NCBI GenBank assembly: GCA_938039145.1
Contig: CALHVG010000029.1
Span: forward strand, 1 to 24,252
Direction: 5' to 3'
DNA from: an uncultured Treponema sp.
GTDB taxonomy: Bacteria > Spirochaetota > Spirochaetia > Treponematales > Treponemataceae
DNA: 24,252 nt
In this document: one piece after another, positions 1 through 5,018 of the stretch
How the letters are laid out: each line of letters begins with the position of its first letter
How positions within the stretch are numbered: the first letter of the stretch is position 1
Program-made: the position numbers and the translations under genes
The notes under the pieces: generated by a model
Told to the model about the DNA's origin: nothing
What the model saw: the letters and a program-made list of their open reading frames with translations, nothing else
Databases searched by the model: none

Positions 1-151
1 GCCGGGTGCAGCCGTTTATTTTTGCAAAGATAATCATTTGAGTTGTATGATGTTTTTTTCTTTATGATATTTATTTTTATTATGCGGCTACGAACGTACT
101 ATTATATATATTCCTGTGCCGGTTTAGAGTATGTGTGCATACAAGAGCGTT

Positions 152-484
152 TTACGCAATTTTGCTGTATGGTAAACTTGCCGCGGACTGCTGACGGTAA
201 AAACGTGTCTTTCCTGATTCAATGTATTTACCGTCGACTACAGTTTCCTCTGCAAGAAAACTGTTTTCCTGTCCGCCTATGTTTAAAGGTCTTAGATACG
301 GGTATCTAAACATCTTAGATACGGCGGCTAGAATATCCCAAATACTGACCGGCGAGCCGTCCTTGCATAACCTTACGATTTTGCCTCGAGCGGATGTAAA
401 GACTATGTAAAATTTTCTGTGCGTTGTATATGCGGCGATACAACCTATTCCCTCACAAAAAAGCCGCCCCCATAACAGGACGGC
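152..484 (-). pseudogene. Possible remnant of a minus-strand gene, function unknown
   Basis: A minus-strand frame is open from 484 to the TAA at 152-154 and reads like protein, for example GKIVRLCKDGSPVSIWDIL followed by NIGGQENSFLAEETVVDGKY. There is no ATG, GTG or TTG near its upstream end. The only ATG (311-313) lies mid-frame without a ribosome binding site and would give 53 residues. The open frame begins inside the terminator of the upstream Asp-box gene, so this is more likely a 5'-truncated gene than an intact one. The family is not recognised. The rest of 1-494 shows nothing else convincing. Confidence 0.22.
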
Positions 485-486
485 TT
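456..486 (-). terminator. Rho-independent terminator after the Asp-box lipoprotein
   Basis: On the minus strand an AAGCCG arm (from 486) pairs with CGGCTT (to 461), with an inner CC/GG extension, followed directly by a run of six T. It starts 9 bases after the stop codon at 495-497. Confidence 0.75.
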
Positions 487-494
487 AATTACAA

Positions 495-1230
495 CTACGG
501 CTGCCACCCCGCTATGTCTTTAATACGCAATATCGTACCGTCCTCGGCAGCGACTACCCATGTGTTCCCGTTAGCGGCAATACCGGACAGGAGCTTGTCA
601 ATTCCGGTATTTTTTACGCTCCACGTGTTCCCGTTATCCGTGCTGACTGAAATCGTTCCGTTAGCCCCGACTACTATACATGTATTATCATGACAAGCAA
701 CACCTGATAGCAAAACATTAGTTCCGGTATTATTAAAGTTCCATTCTTTCCCGTTGTCTGTACTGAAATATACCAAGCCTTCCCAGGTGGCAGCGACAGC
801 CATCCACATATTTTTATGACAAGCAACACTGAAAAATTTCTTATTATTTCCGCCATAGTTTTGTTCCCACGTATTTCCGTTGTCTTTACTGATGAAAACA
901 AAGCCGTTTTCTCCAACTGCTGCCCACGTGTTTCCGTTACATGCAGCACTGTAAAACACAATAGGATCCCCGCTATTTTTCAAGCTCCACGTATTTCCGT
1001 TATCCGTACTGACGAATATTGAGGCATCCTTACCTACAGCTGCCCATGTATTTCTGCTACATGCAACACCGGATAAGTCCTTATTCAGTTCAATTTTCTT
1101 AATTATCGTCGCCGTTATTTGTATCAGCGGTATCTTGCTGATACGTACCCCTGCAAGAGAAAATGCTTCCAAGCATACACAAGCTCAAAATTCCGCCCGA
1201 AATATACGTCCACAACCGTTTTTTAACCAT
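495..1230 (-). CDS. Asp-box (BNR-like) repeat lipoprotein, frameshifted near 1100
   Basis: The likely start is the ATG at 1230, with GGAGG seven bases upstream. It encodes a lipoprotein signal peptide (MVKKRLWTYISGGILSLCML, then GSIFSC as lipobox), so the product should be a lipid-anchored envelope protein. That frame stops at 1099-1101, but the next frame is open from 1172 to 495 and encodes the body. The body has five repeats of about 43 residues, with VAC/AAC-type strands and four Asp-box motifs (STDNGNTW, SKDNGNTW, STDNGKEW, STDNGNTW). Asp-boxes mark turns in beta-propellers such as sialidases and Ycf48-like proteins; no catalytic residues were identified. Removing one T near 1101 fuses the frames into about 244 residues. 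Without that correction the body has only a TTG start at 1172. Whether this is real decay or a sequencing error cannot be told here. Confidence 0.72.
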
Positions 1231-1363
1231 ATTGCCTCCATTGCCGCAAGTATAGCAAGCCGCACACTGTTATCGCAAAGTCGAAGAACGAGTTTCCACC
1301 CTTTATTTTCGATAAAAAGACTTCCACGTCACGAATAAATACGCCCTTATCGCTAAGTTCCAC
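1223..1363 (-). CDS. Short or 5'-truncated ORF overlapping the Asp-box gene start
   Basis: This minus-strand frame reads VELSDKGVFIRDVEVFLSKI and ends with a hydrophobic segment (FAITVCGLLYL) and QWRQYG. Its TAA (1223-1225) overlaps the downstream ATG at 1230 in the arrangement ATGGTTAA, typical of translationally coupled genes. The frame is open further upstream to about 1390 with no good start codon; GTG at 1363 is only the first possible start and has no ribosome binding site. It may be the 3' end of a gene cut off near 1390-1410, just before the oppositely oriented lipoprotein. Function unknown. Confidence 0.3.
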   Translation of the reverse strand: MELSDKGVFIRDVEVFLSKIKGGNSFFDFAITVCGLLYLRQWRQYG

Positions 1364-1429
1364 CGCACCGGATTGCAGTAGATTTTTAGCATATTTCTAT
1401 GATATTATGAATTGAGGTGTAAAAATACT

Positions 1430-1888
1430 ATGAAACGGAAGATATTTTTATTTGTGCTTTTTATGATAAGCCTTGCATTAACGGCGTGTAAGCTCGATGA
1501 GGGCGATGATAGGGATTCGTTCACAAAAGTTGATGTAAGTAAATTTATAAAAAGCGATAATAATTATGTATTTCCTAAAGAAACAACCGCTTTAGAGTTG
1601 TACAACACTTTCATGTTTCGAGATGCTGAAAAAACAGAATATAACGTAACTGGAACGTACAAAAAAACGGAAACTGTAACATTGTTCGGCAAACATACCG
1701 TAGAAGAAACTAAAAACATAACAAAGGTAAACATATATCGTTCAAAAACGGAAGCCTCCAATCGTTTTCATGTCGATTTTATAGCAGATACCGGAGAAAA
1801 GTTTTCTTATTGTTATTCATGGCAGTACCACCTTTCCAATGTGTGGAACAATAATAAAACGGACGGAGAAATTAGTATTACATTTTAA
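1430..1888 (+). CDS. Small putative lipoprotein, function unknown
   Basis: This 152-residue protein starts with a lipoprotein signal peptide: basic MKRK, a hydrophobic core, then LALTAC with Cys20 as the predicted lipidated residue. The ATG at 1430 is preferred over the in-frame TTG at 1412 because GAGG (1413-1416) lies just upstream and the signal peptide begins at MKRK. The mature part is polar, starts with an acidic spacer (KLDEGDDRD) and is rich in Thr, Lys and aromatic residues, as expected for a beta-rich exported domain. No family is recognised. It is the only plus-strand gene in an otherwise minus-strand accessory stretch and has no operon partner. Confidence 0.7.
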   Translation: MKRKIFLFVLFMISLALTACKLDEGDDRDSFTKVDVSKFIKSDNNYVFPKETTALELYNTFMFRDAEKTEYNVTGTYKKTETVTLFGKHTVEETKNITKVNIYRSKTEASNRFHVDFIADTGEKFSYCYSWQYHLSNVWNNNKTDGEISITF

Positions 1889-1922
1889 TTCGTAAAATCT
1901 GTGCGGAATATTGGAAATTCAT

Positions 1923-2111
1923 TCAAACGGCTATTCGTCTTCTTCGTCTGAATGAGGGAATGAGTGCATTATTTTCATTGTTTCTTACGGCAATTCTTTC
2001 GGGAAGAATAAGCCAAAGAACATCCCCTTTTTTTATGTTTTCATCTACCTGTATTCCTGATGTTCCCATTCGGGAATTAGGCATAACACGCCCGTTACTC
2101 ATCATGCTCAT
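1923..2111 (-). CDS. Small hypothetical protein, possible 3' frameshift
   Basis: ATG at 2111 has GGGGGTG about six bases upstream. The 62-residue product (MSMMSNGRVMPNSRMGTSGI, then QVDENIKKGDVLWLILPERI) reads like a genuine small soluble protein. It overlaps the end of the preceding small gene by 17 bases, suggesting translational coupling. The C-terminus as read is oddly basic (RRRRRIAV). Removing one C from the CCC at about 1951-1953 would instead give an acidic ending, PHSDEEDE and stop, resembling the acidic tail of its upstream neighbour. Function unknown; a phage- or element-derived gene is possible but not shown. Confidence 0.45.
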   Translation of the reverse strand: MSMMSNGRVMPNSRMGTSGIQVDENIKKGDVLWLILPERIAVRNNENNALIPSFRRRRRIAV

Positions 2112-2253
2112 CGGTCACCCCCGTTTCTTCTTCCTGAATATCGCTATCGGGCAATGTCTCGGACATAACAAAATCCTGAAACAATGCAACTTTTTCGTCC
2201 TGTAAAAAATGCCGCACAAGGCGGGCGTATAAATCGTCTGTGATTATCTTCAT
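2095..2253 (-). CDS. Small acidic-tailed hypothetical protein
   Basis: ATG at 2253 gives 52 residues beginning MKIITDDLYARLVRHFLQDE and ending in an acidic tail (DSDIQEEETGVTDEHDE). The first half is predicted amphipathic helix (LVRHFLQDEKVALFQDFV). No ribosome binding site is visible before this ATG. The frame continues upstream to a TTG at 2325, but that stretch is a terminator hairpin and is unlikely to be coding. Its stop overlaps the next small gene by 17 bases. Family not recognised. Confidence 0.4.
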   Translation of the reverse strand: MKIITDDLYARLVRHFLQDEKVALFQDFVMSETLPDSDIQEEETGVTDEHDE

Positions 2254-2280
2254 ACTTATATAGTCATTTTTATTTTTTAG

Positions 2281-2322
2281 AAAAAAAACGGCGGGCATGG
2301 AAAGGCAATCACACACCCGCCG
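2281..2322 (-). terminator. Rho-independent terminator, minus direction
   Basis: On the minus strand CGGCGGG (from 2322) pairs with CCCGCCG (to 2289) across a 20-base loop, followed by a run of eight T. No clear gene ends just before it. A 17-codon open frame (MTIYMGSPHKSCFAAGV, about 2312-2365) runs into the stem, so it could instead be an attenuator upstream of the small genes at 1923-2253. Confidence 0.55.
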
Positions 2323-2386
2323 CAAAACAAGATTTGTGGGGAGAACCCATATATATAGTCATTCGGGGATTTTTAAATATTAGGAT

Positions 2387-2415
2387 TTGACAAAAAACTC
2401 TACATACATTATTAT
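2387..2415 (+). promoter_or_regulatory. Consensus sigma-70 promoter for small RNA 1
   Basis: A perfect -35 box TTGACA (2387-2392), a 17-base spacer and the -10 box TATTAT (2410-2415) predict transcription starting near 2421-2423. There is no open reading frame of useful length downstream before the terminator. Confidence 0.6.
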
Positions 2416-2420
2416 AGGAG

Positions 2421-2487
2421 CTGGAACAAGGGGTAAAACCTGCGTTCCGCCATCGGACTATCCGCTTTAGGATAGTCCTTATTTTTT
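2421..2487 (+). ncRNA. Candidate small RNA 1 (two hairpins, about 65 nt)
   Basis: The predicted transcript is bounded by a consensus promoter and a strong intrinsic terminator. It folds into a first hairpin with GGAAC (2423-2427) pairing GTTCC (2444-2448) and an inner AGG/CCT pair, then a 9-bp terminator stem. It encodes no plausible peptide. It resembles no RNA family I recognise (not 4.5S, tmRNA, 6S or RNase P). A regulatory RNA, or an antisense control RNA left from an accessory element, are both possible. Confidence 0.5.
2455..2486 (+). terminator. Rho-independent terminator of small RNA 1
   Basis: GGACTATCC (2455-2463) and GGATAGTCC (2470-2478) form a perfect 9-bp stem with a six-base loop, followed by TTATTTTTTT. 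Confidence 0.85.
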
Positions 2488-2614
2488 TATAATAGTCTTT
2501 GCGGAATGAAAAATACCCGCCATTTGTATAATTTGAAAAAATGTATATTCCATTCGTCAAATTTAATTTTTTATGTTTTTTAAGAATTAAATAAAAAATC
2601 CTTTAAAAGTATAA

Positions 2615-2706
2615 TTGACTTATTATAACTATTGGACTAACATGAGGAAGGTTGAGACTGGTGAACGAAACACAAATGTGTGGATACCGCCCCGACCCCA
2701 TTTTAT
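2615..2706 (+). ncRNA. Weaker candidate small RNA 2 with promoter
   Basis: TTGACT (2615-2620), a 17-base spacer and TAACAT (2638-2643) form a moderate promoter with transcription expected near 2650. The following RNA can pair GGTTG with CGACC and GGT with ACC around an inner ACAC-AAAT-GTGT hairpin, then runs into CCCCATTTTATTTT as a weak terminator. Alternatively ATG 2642 opens a 36-codon frame (MRKVETGERNTNVWIPPRPH and onward), but it would overlap the -10 box. It is placed here mainly because it lies between two stronger units of the same design. Confidence 0.28.
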
Positions 2707-2726
2707 TTTAAAATATCACTTTTTTA

Positions 2727-2755
2727 TTGACATTATTAATAAAGTTAGGTAGAAT
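2727..2755 (+). promoter_or_regulatory. Consensus sigma-70 promoter for small RNA 3
   Basis: A perfect -35 box TTGACA (2727-2732), a 17-base spacer and the -10 box TAGAAT (2750-2755) predict a start near 2762. The spacing is the same as at 2387-2415. Confidence 0.6.
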
Positions 2756-2761
2756 ATTAAT

Positions 2762-2827
2762 CGTTCGAGTTCTGATAGAAATATCAGCTTGGAGCAACGC
2801 GAGGCACTGGAAACAGTGCCTTTTTTT
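2762..2827 (+). ncRNA. Candidate small RNA 3 (two GAAA-capped hairpins, about 66 nt)
   Basis: The transcript predicted from the promoter at 2727-2755 folds almost completely. CGTT (2762-2765) pairs AACG (2796-2799), CGAG (2766-2769) pairs CTTG (2788-2791), and CTGATA/TATCAG (2772-2777, 2782-2787) closes a GAAA tetraloop. The second hairpin is the terminator, also with a GAAA tetraloop. There is no open frame. The compact structure with intact promoter and terminator argues for a functional RNA; its target is unknown. Confidence 0.55.
2803..2827 (+). terminator. Rho-independent terminator of small RNA 3
   Basis: GGCACTG (2803-2809), loop GAAA, CAGTGCC (2814-2820), then seven T (2821-2827). 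A textbook intrinsic terminator. Confidence 0.88.
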
Positions 2828-2887
2828 ATTTTAAGCTCGACATACTCCACTTGTACAAGTTTCCATTTATATAACAGTATACGATTA

Positions 2888-3109
2888 TTATTCGCCGAAA
2901 TGGGGGAACGAGCGCATGATTTCGATTGTCTCTTCATGCGTCGATTCTCTGATTTTGCCGTTTCATTCGAGCGCAAAACGCGGATAGCCGCTACAAGCTC
3001 CTTCATACGCCTTGAACCATACATAATAAACTTTGTAACCGTTCCAATCCATTCGATACTCAAAACAGTCTAAATATTCATTTTTATCGACAAACTCTTT
3101 AATTGTCAT
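2888..3109 (-). pseudogene. Small hypothetical gene interrupted by an in-frame TGA
   Basis: ATG at 3109 follows GGAG with good spacing and encodes MTIKEFVDKNEYLDCFEYRM, then DWNGYKVYYVWFKAYEGACS and GYPRFALE before a TGA at 2963-2965. The same frame continues at once with NGKIRESTHEETIEIMRSFP and HFGE and ends in two TAA codons. The continuation reads as the natural C-terminus of a compact domain of about 73 residues, so the TGA looks like a nonsense change. The intact 48-residue product is the alternative reading. The general pattern (aromatic strands, GYP-F-L, then a charged helix) resembles small accessory-region proteins, but I do not name a family. A TTGATT-17-TATAAA promoter lies upstream. 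Confidence 0.45.
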
Positions 3110-3148
3110 TTTCCTACTCCCTGTAAAATCTTATTGATAACATTCATG

Positions 3149-3177
3149 TTTATATCGCAATTTTGTATATCAATCAA
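3149..3177 (-). promoter_or_regulatory. Possible promoter of the interrupted small gene
   Basis: On the minus strand TTGATT (3177-3172), a 17-base spacer and TATAAA (3154-3149) lie about 40 bases before the ATG at 3109. The match is moderate and the region is AT-rich. Confidence 0.35.
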
Positions 3178-3333
3178 TTTAATAGTCAAGATTTTCACAG
3201 TTATCAAGCGATACGGTAGACGCCGTTTGATTTACGCCCGTCAAAACGTTCATTCTAACCGCCGCCTCTTTGCTTCGCAAAGCTGACGCAAAATCTATCG
3301 AAGAAAGCTTTTTTTTCTGTTAGAATAAAAAAC

Positions 3334-4962
3334 ATGAAAACGGACATCTTAATAACTGTCTCTTCTGAAGAAGAAAAAAATCCTAAAATTATCGAAAGCA
3401 TTATCGAAAAAGAGCTTTATAAAATCGGAATCGAAAAAGAAAATCACAGAATCCAAAAAACGCTTGCAAAAAGGTCGATTGACGCTCGCCACGGGAAAAT
3501 AAAAATCCACCTAAAATACAGCGTTTCCGTTGACGAAGAAAAATCGGAAATCCGCACCTCAGCCCTTCCCGAATGGAAGAATACCGCCGGCATTCCGTCG
3601 GAAAAACTTAGGACGGTAGTAATCGTTGGCTCAGGGCCTGCGGGGCTTTTTGCGGCGCTTAAACTTCTTGAACACGGCATCCGTCCTGTCATAATCGAGC
3701 AAGGAGAAGAGACTTTTGAAAGAAGAAAAAGCATAGCGGAAATCGGCACAAAGGGAATCTTGAACGAAAACTCAAACTATTGCTTCGGCGAAGGCGGGGC
3801 GGGAACGTTCTCTGACGGGAAACTTTACACAAGAAGCAACAAAAGAGGAAGCGTTCCGAAAATCCTGGAAATATTTTTTCATTTCGGCTCGGACAAAAAA
3901 ATCCTTACGGATTCGCACCCTCACATCGGAACGGAAAAACTTCCGCTTGTTGTGAACAACATTAAAAACTTCATAAAAAGCATGGGCGGCAAGTTTTATT
4001 TCGGCTCAAAGTTTACAGACCTTGTGTTCGCCGACGAAAAAGGCTCAAGAAAAGTCGTAGGCGTAAAATTCACCGATGTAAAAAGCCTTAAAATCTCAAA
4101 AGTCGACGCAGATTCCGTGATTCTTGCGACAGGGCATTCCGCATACGACATATATTACATGATGGCAAAAATTGAGCCTAAAAGCCTTGAGCAAAAGACC
4201 TTCGCCATGGGAGTTCGCATAGAACACCCAAGAAGCCTTATCGATTCGATTCAGTACCACGGAAAAAATTCGCTGATGGAAGCGGCGGAATACAGGCTCA
4301 CATCACAGGTCGATATGCGTGGGGTATATTCGTTTTGTATGTGTCCCGGCGGATTTATCGTTCCTTCGCAGTCAAGCGAGGACGAAATCGTGCTGAACGG
4401 CATGAGCGCTTCAGGAAGGAATTCAAGATGGTCCAACTCTGCGATTGTTACAGAAATCCGGGGCGAAGACATTCCCAACGAGTTCAAGAATCAGGCGGAA
4501 AAAGAAAACTGCCCTTCCCTTTCAGGGCTTTATTTCAGAAAATGGCTTGAAAGACAGACCAAAAAGCACGGGGACGGCTTCAAAGCCCCTTCCCAGCTGT
4601 TGAAAGATTTCCTTGACAAAAAAGATTCCGCATCCCTCATAGACACAAGTTTTTCTCCGGGCGTTGTTCCTTCCAGGCTGGACGAATGGCTTCCACCGTT
4701 CATGACAGAACGCCTTTCAAAAGGATTTTTGGAATTCGAAAAGAAAATGCACGGATTCTTGTCGGAAAAAGCGATTTTGCTTGCAAGCGAGACACGCACA
4801 TCGACGCCCGTAAGAATCCTTAGGGACAAGGAAAGTCTTGAAAGCCCGGCGGCACAAAACCTTTACCCTTGCGGAGAAGGCTCAGGTTATGCGGGGGGAA
4901 TTGTTTCGTCTGCGATGGACGGCGAAAAAGTCGCGGCAAAAATAGCGGAAAAACTTCTCTAA
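3334..4962 (+). CDS. FAD-dependent dehydrogenase, COG2509 type
   Basis: This 542-residue protein is a predicted cytoplasmic flavoprotein. After an N-terminal region of about 90 residues it has a Rossmann FAD-binding motif VIVGSGPAGLFAAL (97-110) with the acidic partner IIEQ (120-123). A Gly-rich signature follows (FGEGGAGTFSDGKL, 151-164), then VILATGHSAYDIY mid-protein and a C-terminal flavin-closing motif LYPCGEGSGYAGGI with SAMDG. This order and length fit the uncharacterised NAD(FAD)-utilizing dehydrogenases of COG2509. The substrate is unknown; homologous folds include geranylgeranyl-reductase-like and HI0933-like flavoproteins. No ribosome binding site is visible before ATG 3334. TAGAAT at 3321-3326 sits only seven bases upstream, so the mRNA may be leaderless. 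Monocistronic. Confidence 0.88.
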   Translation: MKTDILITVSSEEEKNPKIIESIIEKELYKIGIEKENHRIQKTLAKRSIDARHGKIKIHLKYSVSVDEEKSEIRTSALPEWKNTAGIPSEKLRTVVIVGSGPAGLFAALKLLEHGIRPVIIEQGEETFERRKSIAEIGTKGILNENSNYCFGEGGAGTFSDGKLYTRSNKRGSVPKILEIFFHFGSDKKILTDSHPHIGTEKLPLVVNNIKNFIKSMGGKFYFGSKFTDLVFADEKGSRKVVGVKFTDVKSLKISKVDADSVILATGHSAYDIYYMMAKIEPKSLEQKTFAMGVRIEHPRSLIDSIQYHGKNSLMEAAEYRLTSQVDMRGVYSFCMCPGGFIVPSQSSEDEIVLNGMSASGRNSRWSNSAIVTEIRGEDIPNEFKNQAEKENCPSLSGLYFRKWLERQTKKHGDGFKAPSQLLKDFLDKKDSASLIDTSFSPGVVPSRLDEWLPPFMTERLSKGFLEFEKKMHGFLSEKAILLASETRTSTPVRILRDKESLESPAAQNLYPCGEGSGYAGGIVSSAMDGEKVAAKIAEKLL

Positions 4963-4975
4963 AACCAGTCGAACG

Positions 4976-5006
4976 GTCTTGAAAGATTTCATGATTCTTT
5001 CAAGAC
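4976..5006. terminator. Stem-loop between convergent genes
   Basis: GTCTTGAAAGA (4976-4986) and TCTTTCAAGAC (4996-5006) form a perfect 11-bp stem with a 9-base loop, midway between the stops of two convergent genes. No T-run follows on either strand, so termination is inferred from position only. Confidence 0.4.
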
Positions 5007-5018
5007 ACAGAAAAACTA

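Noticed and set aside
43..410. Plus-strand open frames in the first 410 bases
   Set aside because: They have weak starts, Cys- and Phe-rich odd composition, and are opposite a more protein-like minus-strand frame.
2309..2560. Minus-strand open frame of 83 codons opposite small RNA 1
   Set aside because: It has only a TTG start, no ribosome binding site, and overlaps a promoter and two terminators.
2963..2965. TGA as selenocysteine
   Set aside because: The protein is not a recognised selenoprotein type and no redox Cys homologue position is evident; nonsense mutation is preferred.
2716..3063. Minus-strand open frame of 115 codons
   Set aside because: It is a different frame of the better supported small gene at 2888-3109 and of small RNA 3, and has no start signal.
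3262..3290. Short hairpin CTTTGC-TTC-GCAAAG upstream of the FAD dehydrogenase as terminator
   Set aside because: No T-run follows on either strand and it is a single short stem; no function can be supported.
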